This document shows positions 13,149-23,240 of a stretch of DNA of 64,000 nucleotides, piece by piece. The DNA is from Cyrtodaria siliqua (Eukaryota > Mollusca > Bivalvia > Adapedonta > Hiatellidae), in contig JAWPHD010000132.1 of the NCBI GenBank assembly GCA_037043455.1, positions 62,001 through 126,000 on the forward strand. Reading direction: 5' to 3'. The notes under the pieces are model-generated. The model did not search any database. It was not told the origin of the DNA and worked only from the letters and a program-made list of their open reading frames with translations. A program made the position numbers and the translations under genes. Each line of letters starts with the position of its first letter. Position 1 is the first letter of the stretch.

Positions 13149-13189
13149 TTCGGGGAGCATCCATCGGTTCTACCGATTTTCTTGTATTA

Positions 13190-14215
13190 ATGTGTTATAC
13201 TATTAACCAATTAAAAGTATTGTTAAATAATGTCTATATAACTAGAAGTCCTTATTTATGTGTGTTGTGGTTTGAAAATATATGAAATAGAAAAGTAGTA
13301 TTCCCAAGACGCAGCCACCAAATAGCGTGTATTTGATAATACAATGACATATACTAGTCAAAATTCCGAATAACCCCCCGAAATATTATTTCAACACTTT
13401 TCTCATTGTTTTGTGTATTTCGTGATTAACTGTATTATTTCTGGATAATAAAGGATCTCAAAACGAGTTTACATTGTCTGCTGCTCTGATCTCGGATGAA
13501 CACATTTTACAACTTTCAAAAGCTTTCAAAAGCATGTGTTTTCTTAGAAAAAGATCATAACAATTATACAAATGGGTACTTAGGAATTTTGTTAAGTATA
13601 TATTCTATATGTATTCAATAGAAAATTATTAGACATGACAAACATAAAAGGGTTGAAAAAACAAGGATACCGCATTTGAACGGTCATTGGAAAACAAGGC
13701 TCGTCGTGGTGGTAAAATGTAATTTATAGAAATATGCAAACAGTTCTGTGATTGTTCATTTTATAAACATTACACATAATGTTAGTTGTCTCAAGAATGT
13801 TTTTGATGTTGATCATTAAACTATTTACGTCCAAATTATTTAATAAGAACATTTAATTCTTGCGAGATTGAGGGTTTTGTTTCGTTATTCATTTTGTAAT
13901 CGTGATCGAATCCAAGAATTTCATAACAATTTGTTTTAGTTCTTGGTGATAAACCTGCTTTTAATGTTATTATCGCATGACGCCTACATTAATTCTGGAG
14001 GTCTAAGGGACAGACCATTTTAATTTCGCGAGGGGTCGGGAGGTTCGTGGGGTAGGTGGGGGTGGGGGTGGGTGCGGTGGCATGGGATTTTCCTTTTAGC
14101 CGAAATATTTATTTTTGCATTTCTATAAAGTCGGGACTTTTTATTTTGCCACCAGCTTATAATGTTATTATCGCATGACGCCTACATTAATTCGGGAGGT
14201 CTAAAACGTAGGTGT
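13190..14215. other. Macro-unit remnant, direct repeat and G-rich patch
   Basis: The interval starts with the right part of the fourth macro-unit ('tatataactagaagtcctta' near 13,235). A weak family-A fragment ('ataccgcatttgaacggtca') lies at about 13,668. A ~45-bp direct repeat containing 'ttattatcgcatgacgccta' sits at 13,968 and 14,166. Between its copies, 14,030-14,092 is a G-rich run (several GGGTGGGGGT blocks) able to form a G-quadruplex on the plus strand. No gene seen. Confidence 0.6.
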
Positions 14216-14790
14216 GACAGAACACAGTCAACCAAAAACACACGTACAGAACAAGAAACAATTACAGAAAGAAAAAGAAAAAAGCACAGCATGAGACACC
14301 GCATGCATGAACGGGTTGACAATAGCGTACCACCTTGAAACGATCTGTTACAAAAGGAATGTTAGGGGTTGAAACCGGGTTCTAGGATGCACCAAAACTC
14401 ATTCTTACCCTATTGTTATCCCAATAAAACGGGACAGTGTAAATAAAGAAATCCCTGCCAGGATATATATTCTTACAAACTAGGCAGTATTTATAGGCAA
14501 TTTAAATATATCACGTATACATGAATATAAAACAAAAGCCTAGACAGTCTGTCTGTTCAAAGTCACAAAGGAAACGATGACTTGTCAGAAACCAGAGTTA
14601 CACGAGAATAAATCATTAAAGGGCACGGCAAGACAAGAGTAAAGACAAACATAAAACATTACCATTCCTTTCAGGATTTAGGTAAACGTCATCATAGGGG
14701 CCACATTCTGTCCGGTCATTGAATCAACGAAGAAAATATTGTGTCAAACTGTAAATGGTTCTGACACTAAACATGCAGTGATTCGGATGA
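14215..14790 (+). mobile_element. Dispersed repeat family A, long copy
   Basis: Matches the copy at 54,940-55,580 in order across its length: 'ggttgacaatag', 'accgggttctag', 'gggacagtgtaaataaagaa', 'gcctagacag', 'gacttgtcagaaaccagag', 'ggtaaacgtcatcatag', 'ctgtccggtcat'. No long open frame and no terminal inverted repeats were found, so the class is unknown. Nine or more fragments of this family lie in the window in both orientations. Confidence 0.8.
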
Positions 14791-14852
14791 TTATTTACGT
14801 TCGACACTTTTTGGGAGAAATATGTCTACTTCGTGGTTCACATTTTCTAAGT

Positions 14853-15036
14853 ATCGAGTTTCGAGTAGAGAATATCGAGTTTCGAGTAGGGAAAATCGAG
14901 TTTCAGAGTAGAGAATATCGAGTTTCGAGTAGAGAAAATCGAGTAGACAATATCGAGTTTCGAGTAGAGAATATCGAGTTTCGAGTGGAGAAAATCGAGT
15001 TTCGAGTAGAGAATATCGAGTTTCGAGTAGAGAAAT
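14853..15036 (+). repeat. 21-bp minisatellite, array 1 (about 9 units)
   Basis: Units of the type 'tatcgagtttcgagtagaga' + a. The 21-bp length is a multiple of 3 and stop-free in several frames on both strands, so short heptapeptide-repeat frames appear in both directions; I treat these as artefacts. The motif 'tcgagtttcga' is nearly self-complementary. Confidence 0.95.
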
Positions 15037-15310
15037 GATGTTATAGAGGCAGCAGACATTTATCCAAGTATTTTCATCTTTATCTTATAATCACATCTGT
15101 CTCATTAATACCCTTACATAAGCCCTTGTAACAGTAACATCAAGTTTCCAAGTTTATATAAAAAAAATACAGTATATAAAAAATGATGATCCAGGGCAAA
15201 AAAAAGAAGATTTGTTTCAATGATCGTTTGGGATTGATAATTGACTCTTGATAATTAAAGGTCGAGATTTGTTCTCCGGAGAAACTACGATTCACAGAAT
15301 CATTTAATCA

Positions 15311-15316
15311 TTTATA

Positions 15317-15356
<40 letters not shown>
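15311..15356. repeat. (TA)n microsatellite
   Basis: A pure run of about 17 TA pairs preceded by an imperfect 'ataatatatataata' stretch. Confidence 0.95.
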
Positions 15357-15358
<2 letters not shown>

Positions 15359-15952
15359 CTATCAGCATATGGTTAAATTTCTGCTGAACATACTGATCAG
15401 ATTGGTCATTTCAGTTCTGCCAGATGTTAGATACACATACATTATATATATAAGTATAGATTCCTTTAAAATTAATATTTCTGAATTAATTTACAAAGTA
15501 GCGTTCACAATTTTATTAGTCCTCTACCAGTGTATTACCAGGGGGACTATAAGTTAATTTACTCTCTGTCTGTCAGTCCCTCTGTCTGTATGTCCGCAAA
15601 AGTGGACAGTACTAACATCTCCACACATTTTTATGAAATGTGCCCTTGCAAGTTTTTCTTCCATTTTAATTTGGCCGTTTGGAGCCTTTTTTCTTGTTCT
15701 ATCTTCGATGACTGCATTATGTGATTATGGATTAACGGCTCCAGGTATTTTTTATGAAATGTTCCATGTCTATTAAGGTAAAAAAACAAGAGCATCGCCA
15801 AGCGGCATATACGTCCGTCGTTTCATTGTTGTAGACCTGATACATTGAAGGAAAATAATTCAAAGACATATAAATCAGAGCGCTATGGACCTTTATCAGG
15901 TGTATTCATCGTGTCATGTTGAAGATGTGTACAGTTTTCACATTTCTAAGGA

Positions 15953-16130
15953 TCGAGTTTCGAGTAGAGAATGTCGAGTTTCGAGCAGAGAAAATCTAGT
16001 TTCGAGTAGAGAATATCGAGTTTCGAGTAGAGAATATCGAGTTTCGAGTAGAGAATATCAAGTTTCGAGTAGAGAAAATCGAGTTTCGAGTAGACAATAT
16101 CGAGTTTCGAGTAGAGAAAATCGAAGTTTG
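15953..16130 (+). repeat. 21-bp minisatellite, array 2 (about 8 units)
   Basis: Same unit and orientation as array 1, within the second copy of the duplicated segment. Single-base variants ('gcagag', 'tctagt', 'caagt') mark individual units. Confidence 0.95.
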
Positions 16131-16400
16131 AAAATTACCAACAGAAAACAGTCAAATATTAGCAGCAATGGTATTATAAAGACAGCAGAGATGTATCCAG
16201 GTATTTTCATCTTTATCTATTATCACATGTCTTATTAATAAATACCCTTACATAAGCCTTTGTAACAGTAACATCAAGTTTCCAAGTTAATTTGTAAAGT
16301 ATATAAAAAATGATGACTCGTGATCTTGCTCCAGGACAAAAAAACAACAGATTGGTTTCAATCATCGTTTGGGATTGATAATTGACTCTTGATAATTAAT

Positions 16401-16935
16401 ATCCGGGAACCTGCCCTTCTCTTACTTGGGGATATATTCATATGGATCTTTAACGTGCTCGGAAGAACCCGCTTTACGTCCACATGCGATCATTTCTTCT
16501 TGAATTTCTTCGTGAATTCTAAAAGTTTTTTTTTTGATCATGCAGAGCACACCTAGTGATTACCTCTACTAAGCGAGCCATTTCCTCCGCCGCTAATACC
16601 TGAGGCATGCGCATATAATCAAAAGTATTCACGAACAAATGACTCTTTCCTATAACCTTTCGTGAAACACGAATAAATTGCTATTTTTTTATGAATTTAA
16701 CCAAGTGCTAATCCATGGGGTGGGAGTGGGGACGGAGCCGGTGTTACCACCGGCGCGCCCCCCACTAAAACCTGCCAAAAACACTTGGGTTTGTGTAGAC
16801 TTCCTATTGCGTTTGGTTCTGAAATAAAATGAATAGTCGAACTTGAAAATATCACAATAAAAACATTAGTTTGTAATATATATACAGTATTGGTGAGATA
16901 TGCTCGGTTACATTGTATAAGTATAAATCTCTTTT
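16401..16935. other. No gene seen; local G+C-rich block
   Basis: Mostly A+T-rich. A short G+C-rich block at 16,716-16,775 contains 'ccggtgttaccaccgg', a perfect 16-bp palindrome, next to 'cgcgcccccc'. No open frame with recognisable content. Confidence 0.4.
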
Positions 16936-16962
16936 CTGTGTCTGTCTGTCTGTCTGTCTGTC

Positions 16963-17007
<45 letters not shown>
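16936..17007. repeat. Compound microsatellite (TGTC)n-(TC)n
   Basis: About nine TGTC units followed by about 17 TC units. Confidence 0.97.
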
Positions 17008-17009
<2 letters not shown>

Positions 17010-17699
17010 CTTATATTTGACAATATATGAGGATGCGCTCTCTTCTTACCTCAGTATACGGTGCCGGTCTTATAACGCAATTGTGAACATTAGTACGGGA
17101 TGCGTTGCCGTTCACGCGATTGACCTTATTTGTTTCCATTAAAATACAAATTAAAAGCATACTGTGTGTCATTCAAGGCATGTCTAAAGTAGATAGGGAA
17201 TGACAAACTCGAAATTAGATACAAAGCTTTTGGCCAACTGAAGTGATTTCACATAAAAATGTTATTGCAATTTGATTTTCTTGAAAAAAGACAGCCTTTT
17301 TGTTTTCTCTATTTCTAAAAGTCCTTTCAAAATTGTCGCATATTTATTGCATATATAATTATTCTTAGATGTATAGGTGTTCCGTGAACGGTATCTTTTT
17401 TTTTGCTTACGCCTGTAATTCTTCATTTTTGTCGTTTCCATGGGTATGATCCCATTAGGATGCGGTGATGATTCGCCAGGATAAAATCAACGCATCAAGC
17501 GCCGCAAGGATACGGTCATCCTTGTCGCATGCTGGAACGCTTTATTAGAGCATGGTAACACATATTTACTTAAAGCTACAGAGTCTCTATATCAATCGAT
17601 TTCTTCTTTGTGAGCGTGTCTTTATTTGTAACTCCATGTTCACCAGTTCATGTCGAAATCGGATATTTAAGCGAGGAAATATAGCGCAGGAAATCATTT
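17008..17699. other. No feature recognised
   Basis: A+T-rich sequence with scattered homopolymer T tracts (17,395). No repeat family shared with the rest of the window and no credible coding frame. Confidence 0.4.
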
Positions 17700-17905
17700 A
17701 CTGTATATACATCGACCAGTGCACATCGTACCTATACACAGGTAACAGTAATTTTCACAGATTTTTTTCTTTAGCCTCTTTCGGGGCTCGAACACACGAC
17801 CTTCTGATTCATGTCCGGCGCTCTATCCACTGAACTATAACGCTACTGGAGAAAATAGTATACTAACTGCCATTTATTATGAGGCAAAATCGGCGTTTCC
17901 AAAGG
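17700..17905 (-). mobile_element. tRNA-derived SINE, copy 1
   Basis: Read on the minus strand, 17,845 down to 17,775 looks like a tRNA: 'tatagttcagtggatagagc' (A-box region) and 'gtgttcgagcccc' (B box). Downstream of this head on the minus strand the tail contains, on the plus strand, 'gtgcacatcgtacctataca' + 'caggtaacag' (17,720-17,750). The same head and tail order occurs at 27,170-27,345, so it is a family and not a tRNA gene. The acceptor stem is not intact. Confidence 0.75.
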
Positions 17906-18324
17906 TCCATTATCATACTCTTTTTTAACATATTTGAACGCAACTCAAGATCGATCAATAAATATGTTGTCCATATTGTCGCACGTGTAAATTAAGGACT
18001 ATCGGTCAGCCATCTATGATCAAAAAGCATCCAAAATCGATGAGATATGGTCAAGTGAATTTTTCAACGATGTACGCATTTTAGGCACGAGCAATGTCAA
18101 CCATATAAGTTACATGACAGTAATTCAACACTATTGATGTGAACATAATATTAGAAAGAATACTTATATGGCAGAAATTGTGCGCTTTATATTCGAAAAC
18201 TTTGGTACAGTTTTACTCAAATTTTTTTTTTTTTATGTGAAATAAACTGGTCCATAAAATAGTCATTTATCCAGACATCATTTCTGAATAAAATAAGCCA
18301 TGTTATCACATCATCCAAAATTCG
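17906..18324. other. No feature recognised
   Basis: A+T-rich, with an 11-T run at about 18,223-18,234. No repeats shared with other parts of the window. Confidence 0.4.
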
Positions 18325-18510
18325 AAATACATGTATTCTCTATTCGAAACTCGATTTTGTCTACTCGAAACTCGATATTCTCTACTCGAAACTCGATATT
18401 CTCTACTCGAAACTCGAATTTCTCTACTCGAAACTCGATTTTGTGTACTCGAAACTCGAGTTTCTCTATTCGATACTCGACTTTCTCTACTCGAAACTCG
18501 AAGTTTGGCA
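18325..18510 (-). repeat. 21-bp minisatellite, array 3, reversed orientation (about 8 units)
   Basis: The units read 'ctactcgaaactcgatattc' + t, the reverse complement of arrays 1 and 2. Flanking sequence differs from that of arrays 1 and 2. Confidence 0.95.
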
Positions 18511-18798
18511 TCTCTAAATCTTTGTAACAGTACACTTTGCCATGCTCTAAATGGAGATAACCGTGCCCTAAGTGGATTTGGTGTCACTAGCTACGCTGAG
18601 ACACACCGAGGCATTGCATTTTATGAAGGAAAAAAGGAAAAAAACACCGAGGCATTGCATCTGTACAACTTACTATGTACACCGGTAGCTGTATCAGTGT
18701 TTGGGAACGAAACAAAAAATAGACATAAAATTTAAAAAAAAATGAACATGTTATTTGTTGAAAACAAACATTTAAAGTTTTCCGGAAAAATTATCACA

Positions 18799-18833
18799 GA
18801 GTATTGTAGGTATAGACTATAACTACAATACTC
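18799..18833. other. Perfect 11-bp hairpin
   Basis: 'gagtattgtag' and 'ctacaatactc' are exact reverse complements separated by 13 bp. It lies inside the long inverted repeat and may be the end of a separate small element. Confidence 0.8.
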
Positions 18834-18874
18834 CTTAGTCAGCGGACGTATTTACCACTTCGTTTCAGAATATT

Positions 18875-19335
18875 TAACCATTGCAAAGGAACTAAATTGA
18901 ATTGGGTTTTAAGGCGCACCAACACATGAAAGGTTATATGGCGCCTAACAGGCATGAACATGCCAGGCTCAACCTCCATGTACATCGAGATAAAATATGA
19001 AAAATGGGCATAGAACCTTCTCACCCTGAACTGCAGAGTTGCTGCAAATTCTATCGTAGAAACTCCATTTACGCTGGAGCCACGTTTATTGTTTTTCTGC
19101 CACTGCTCTTTTGATGTGAGCGAGATGGCACCTGAAACAATGCAGGGATCATGATGAAGACCTTTAATGAACATGAACAGAAAAAGATCAAATGAACATG
19201 AATTTGGTGGGGGGGGGGGGGGGGGGGATTCTACCCCTCTGCCTTCCCCTCCAAAGGGATCTGCAGTGGCCTATTATTTGCCCCGTGACCAAACGGGGCC
19301 CCCGGGAACCACACGGGGCACATGCAAAGGAGAGT
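18875..19335 (+). mobile_element. Dispersed repeat family B, copy 1
   Basis: Shares order and words with the copies at 26,565-27,035 (reverse) and 51,455-51,700: 'gcgcaccaacac', 'aaaggttatatggcgcc', 'caggctcaacctccatgtac', 'ctgcagagttgctgcaaatt', 'catgatgaagacctttaatg', then a poly-G tract and 'tacccctctgcc'. Near the end 'gccccgtg' and 'cacggggc' (19,279 and 19,313) form a hairpin. The minus strand is open for 111 codons, but the middle is frame-shifted relative to the copy at 26.7 kb, so conservation is at the nucleotide level. Confidence 0.8.
19209..19227. repeat. 19-G homopolymer
   Basis: An uninterrupted G run inside the family-B copy; expected to be unstable and prone to sequencing and assembly error. 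Confidence 0.9.
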
Positions 19336-19459
19336 AGGATAATGTTTGTTTTCAACAAATAACATGTTCATTTTATTTTAAATTTTATATAGATCTATTT
19401 TTGCTTAGTGCCCGACACTGATACAGCTACCTGTGACTATGTACTGTACATATAAACAA

Positions 19460-20330
19460 CCTCAATATCGATAAATAATATATTATTGATAAAAAATATC
19501 TTAAAACTGAAAAGCTTGTCTTGGATGTATATATGCCCTAAAACGCAAGAAATTGCACGTAGAACTAATAATAAATAATGATCCGGAGTTTTGTAGGTGG
19601 GTGGACGTGGGTAGGTGCCACCAGAACACCACAGTTTTAAAGGACTGGTTTCAGTTCAATTTCAGGGCTGGCTACGGGCCTGTCACACGTATTTTACACA
19701 TGTGCAATGCAAACATTCTAAATGCTAAATGACCCCCCCCCCCCCCCCCCCCCCACACACACACGCGTGCACACACCCACACGCCTCTCCCCGTTCCTAA
19801 ATTAATGAGTGCACATGTAAACGGTCAACTTACAGAAATCAAGGGGGAAAAGTAGCATGATTAAACTTACTGCAGATCTATTGATTGTTTTATTCAAGCA
19901 TTTAACAATTTCCCTGATACTCAACTTGTAAATAATACATTAATCATTGAAATTCAAACGAATCAACGAACATTTTAAACTAAACAACATCCGCGTACGT
20001 TCAATGTCAATTACACGTTATATATACGTCTATTATACGTCATTATTTACGTCACGTGAATTCATACGTGTCAAATGCCAAAAAAAGAATACTTCGGGAT
20101 TTACTTCTGTATAGAGAAACGGTTGAATTGAATAACAAACATAACTTAAAATATATCATTAATATTTTACTATGAAAACCTGCGATAAAAAAGTTATAAT
20201 TTTGTTCTGCTCGCGGTAAAGACGTCAACATAACATTAGATTTTGATATGCGATAATTCACCATGTGCTAATATTTCCGACATCCTCAAAATGGGCGATC
20301 GCATTAAATTTTTGAACTCGGTACTGTCTA
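19460..20330. other. Unique A+T-rich sequence with a C22-(CA) tract
   Basis: 19,733-19,754 is a 22-C run followed by 'acacacacacgcgtgc' and further CA-rich sequence. The rest shows repeated 'tatacgtc'/'attatacgtcattatttacg' words at 20,020-20,055 and no gene. Confidence 0.5.
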
Positions 20331-20336
20331 CTGAAA

Positions 20337-20675
20337 GCTTGCTTTTCTCCACTCGAAACTCGATATTCTCTACTCGAAACTCGATATTCTGCTCTTCTCT
20401 ACTCGAAACTCGATATTCTCCACTCGAAACTCGATATTCTCTACTCGAAACTCGATATTCTCCACTCGAAACTCGATATTTTCTACTCAAAACTCGATAT
20501 CGTCTACTCGAAACTCGATATTCTCCACTCGGAACTCTATATTCTCTACTCGAAACTCGATATTCTCCACTCGAAACTCGATATTGTCTACTCGAAACTC
20601 GATTTTCTCTACTCGAAACTCGATATTCTCTACTCGAAACTCGATTTTGTCTACTCGAAACTCGAGACTCGAAGA
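20337..20675 (-). repeat. 21-bp minisatellite, array 4, reversed orientation (about 16 units)
   Basis: Largest of the four arrays. Units alternate between 'ctccactcgaaactcgatat' and 'ctctactcgaaactcgatat' types, and a 'tctgctcttct' insertion interrupts it at about 20,388. The plus strand is open for 165 codons, which I attribute to the stop-free 21-bp unit. Confidence 0.95.
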
Positions 20676-20772
20676 AAAGAATCCCTCGTCTACTTCAGGA
20701 CCAAGGGAATATCCGTAGCTTTATGTTCCTCATTCTTTAGTTTCCTCAGTCTATAGTGTATTATTATAATCC

Positions 20773-20778
20773 TTTATT
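20773..20778 (-). terminator. Candidate poly(A) signal (AATAAA, minus strand)
   Basis: 'tttatt' on the plus strand, about 55 nt downstream of the stop codon of the possible exon at 20,831-21,070. Common by chance in A+T-rich DNA. Confidence 0.25.
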
Positions 20779-20830
20779 GTTTGTTAAGGAATACATAAGA
20801 AATGCAAACTGTACGATTATTTAGCAGCTA

Positions 20831-21070
20831 TTACCAAAACTCCATTTTTCTGACGTATTTCCCCAGGCGGAGGGCATAAATAGAAATGTGAAACAGCGCA
20901 AGACCATTCATTACAATACAGATATAAAAGTATGCTTCTTCAGTTTCATAAGACGCCAGTGTTTTGGCCAAGATAAAGAACAAGCCAGTTTCATTTAATA
21001 TACAATTGTATTGATCAGTGATGGCTGAAATGAAGATTACTGTAGTAGAGTTCCGATACAGTCCAAACAT
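20831..21070 (-). CDS. Possible terminal exon of an unidentified membrane protein
   Basis: A minus-strand frame of 79 codons ends in TAA at 20,831. It is followed about 55 nt downstream by an AATAAA signal ('cctttattgt' on the plus strand, 20,771-20,780). Upstream the minus strand reads 'ctgcatctgttag', a plausible 3' splice acceptor just before the ATG. The peptide has a hydrophobic stretch (ETGLFFILAKTLA), a second one (YFYICIVMNGLALFHISIYA) and a basic end (RLGKYVRK), as in the last membrane segments of transporters. I do not recognise the family. A second open stretch at about 21,834-22,075 (minus; contains MCEYWSKYMFYLLKNY, with 'cagcag' upstream) could be another exon. It might equally be chance. 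Confidence 0.28.
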   Translation of the reverse strand: MFGLYRNSTTVIFISAITDQYNCILNETGLFFILAKTLASYETEEAYFYICIVMNGLALFHISIYALRLGKYVRKMEFW

Positions 21071-21424
21071 ATTCTAACAGATGCAGTATCAATATGAAAA
21101 TCAACTCCCTGAAGGATAATGCCAGTTCTCCATAGTTTTATTTTTATTTTTTTAAGATATTGAAGTTATGCAAAATGTTTTATATTGTTAAGTGGTGTTC
21201 AAATAATTTAATTTCGAAAGTGCTGTTAACAGTTAGATTGTATATTGTTCCAATCCTCATATATTTGCTTTGCTCTAAACGATGGAACTTTCCCTAAAAG
21301 CGAAAGATAAGATCCTTAATTTTGTAAATTTGATCATTTTATCTAACATAGTATATACAAATTACATATTAACTAGAAAGTATGTAACTGCAGAGTCAAC
21401 TATATTATACAGTTAAGGTAATAT

Positions 21425-21655
21425 ATCTAAAAAATAAGTATAAAAGTCGAACAGGAAATGCAGTTTTCACGGAACACAGTAAAATTAAAAACACGGAAAA
21501 AGACAAACATGAATGGCAATAAAAAGGCATATGAAAAATGGTTGGCAATAGGGCTACCGCCTTAGAACGGTCAGTGGTAAAAAAGGCCGCTGGGTTAAGC
21601 AGTTTACAAGTTCCAATACACGCCGATCTAAACGACATACAAAATGCATCGGCAA
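21425..21655 (+). mobile_element. Family A fragment
   Basis: 'gtcgaacaggaaatgcagtt', 'ggttggcaatagggctaccg', 'ccttagaacggtcagtgg' and 'aaaggccgctgggtt' match the left part of family A, as seen reversed at 34,490-34,735. Confidence 0.8.
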
Positions 21656-21659
21656 TTTC

Positions 21660-23240
21660 GCCTTTGTACAGGCTAAGGAAATCGTGGTGAGTTCATGTCG
21701 AACCCCGTTTATTGTTCATCATAATTTAACTTTAAACTAACCGTTATATTTCGTTGTCGACAATTTGCCACACAATTTATGTAAAAAGTAAATATTTGAA
21801 TGCAGCCATTTTGCTAGATTCAGATCAACATCATTATAGGTATAATTTCGATGTAGGCTGAGATATTTTTGCAGTGCTTCTGTTAAATATGATGTTAACC
21901 CGAGTGTCGCAAGGAAATATTTGTTTCTTCTGAACTAAAAAACAATATTTCCTAGAAAACATTTCATTTTGGTCGAAACTCGTATTTGTAATGAGTGGAA
22001 GCTCTGTATAGTTTTTCAAAAGATAGAACATGTATTTACTCCAGTATTCACACATTTCAGGTATAAATCTCTCCTGCTGACTTGTAAATTCTTTAACAGC
22101 TACTGTTCAAGTTATCATGCAACAGTAATCCGCTGCAAACCCTGTTAATTCAAATACACTAAGTTTAACTGAATGTTAATGTGTAAAATCAATACCTTTG
22201 TTTAGTCTTCGTTAACCAGTAAGCTCCACGTTTTACATCAATTGTAAATTGAATCAAAGCATTGAAGGTTCATCTGGAGCGATTAGAGCTATATATTCTG
22301 CATATAAATAAACTAATAGAGACAATTATATCATTGACATTTGTATCTCATTGTAAACTGTTTATTTCTTGCACAGTGTAATGCAGATGGGAACAAATAT
22401 TTGTGAACTATCCTTGATACAGGCTATTCTTTGCATAAAAACAAATGTGAATATGTATGAAATGTGCATTCGAGGATGTGTATAGGGATTGAATAGCTTT
22501 ACGCATGTTTTTCACTTTGTACGGAATGATGTATATCAACACTTCCGAATGCCCTTTACTACATTGATTTCTTTGCTTTGTCATTGATGATTGAATAAAT
22601 GGAGCAGTACGTTCTTCAACAGCACCGTTTCGTATAGGATCCATTCTGTTCATTTACTATACATGTGTTTTGCTTTAGCTGCTTGCCTTATTTTCTATTG
22701 AAATATATGCATACAAGACAGCAGGGAAACCCCTTTGTAATTTAACAGGGATTTATCTTCGTTAAACCTGGTTTTTGTATAGGAAATATAAAACCTGTTG
22801 TTTATTGATCCGTGTTTAAGTATGGGTTATCTATGGTTTTTTATATGTTCTGCAAATAATCCCATCTTTAAAAGACAATGAATGACAATGAAGTTAAAAG
22901 TGCTCTTATGCATGTTGATATAATTAAATCGATCAATCCTGATTGTAATGAAGATATTGAATACATTAATGGTGAGACTATAATCTTATCTGAACATCCA
23001 CAGGTTTAACATTTGCATTATTAGGATAAAAAGTGTTCATCCTTTGTTTTAATGTAATAAGAATGAGCCAGATTGTAAAACACACACACACGCCAAAAAA
23101 GCACACAAACAAATAAATAAATATATATATATATAATTTCATGTTAATCTAATTGACGTTTATGTTGTATACATGAAAGGTAAACAAGTTCCATTATCCT
23201 AGTATGTAGTCTTTACGTTTTGTTATGTAGACTATACGTG
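21660..23240. other. Mostly unique A+T-rich sequence
   Basis: Contains the weak exon-like stretch at 21,834-22,075 noted with the possible gene at 20,831. A (CA)/(TA) microsatellite region lies at 23,079-23,140. No repeat family or recognisable protein otherwise. Confidence 0.4.

Larger units (their letters stand above)
11207..13185 (+). mobile_element. Hairpin-ended non-autonomous element (Helentron/pearl-like), copy H1
   Basis: The 5' end folds on itself: 'atgctc' ... 'gagcat' around 'cccgaaggg' (11207-11228). The start 'atgctccccgaa' returns as its exact reverse complement 'ttcggggagcat' at 13149-13160. That is followed by a perfect hairpin 'atcggt-tct-accgat' (13163-13177) and 'cttgt' (13181-13185). 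Inside are about 2.5 tandem units of ~156 bp (11285-11615), then a long 32/41-bp minisatellite. Subterminal inverted repeats, tandem core and 3' hairpin are the features known for Helentron-associated elements and for the oyster 'pearl' family; assignment to that group is inference. The element interrupts the fourth ~0.8-kb macro-unit, whose right part resumes at about 13,230. No transposase or helicase frame is present. Confidence 0.8.
14850..16400 (+). repeat. Duplicated 400-bp segment carrying the 21-bp array
   Basis: The segment 14,853-15,260 (array plus ~215 bp of flank) is repeated at 15,953-16,400. Shared flank words in order: 'gtattttcatctttatct', 'acataagcc', 'gtaacagtaacatcaagttt', 'atataaaaaatgatga', 'cgtttgggattgataattga'. 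The copies are direct and about 1.1 kb apart; small indels distinguish them. Confidence 0.9.
18660..19450. repeat. Long inverted repeat, arms about 110 bp, enclosing a family-B copy
   Basis: The left arm is about 18,660-18,772 and the right arm about 19,331-19,450. Left words 'gtagctgtatcagtgt', 'aacatgttatttgttgaaaa' and 'caaacatt' return inverted on the right as 'acactgatacagctac', 'ttttcaacaaataacatgtt' and 'aatgtttg'. The arms differ mainly in the A/T-rich middle. About 560 bp lie between them, including a family-B repeat and a 19-G run. It could be a foldback transposon or an inverted duplication; no target duplication was found. Confidence 0.85.

Noticed and set aside
11581..13164. Open frames of 527, 491 and 515 codons on the minus strand
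   Set aside because: All three frames overlap one minisatellite without stops and encode the same cyclic text. Their openness follows from unit length and composition.
16697..17023. 108-codon minus-strand frame rich in RE and TD repeats
   Set aside because: It is a translation of the (TC)n/(TGTC)n microsatellite.
17775..17845. Functional tRNA gene on the minus strand
   Set aside because: A and B boxes are present, but there is no intact acceptor stem and a related copy at 27.2 kb shares a non-tRNA tail, so it is a SINE.
14739..20740. Frames with heptapeptide-like repeats (EYRVSSR, IEFRVEN, LLETRYS)
   Set aside because: They come from the 21-bp minisatellite and appear on both strands at once; no flanking gene structure.
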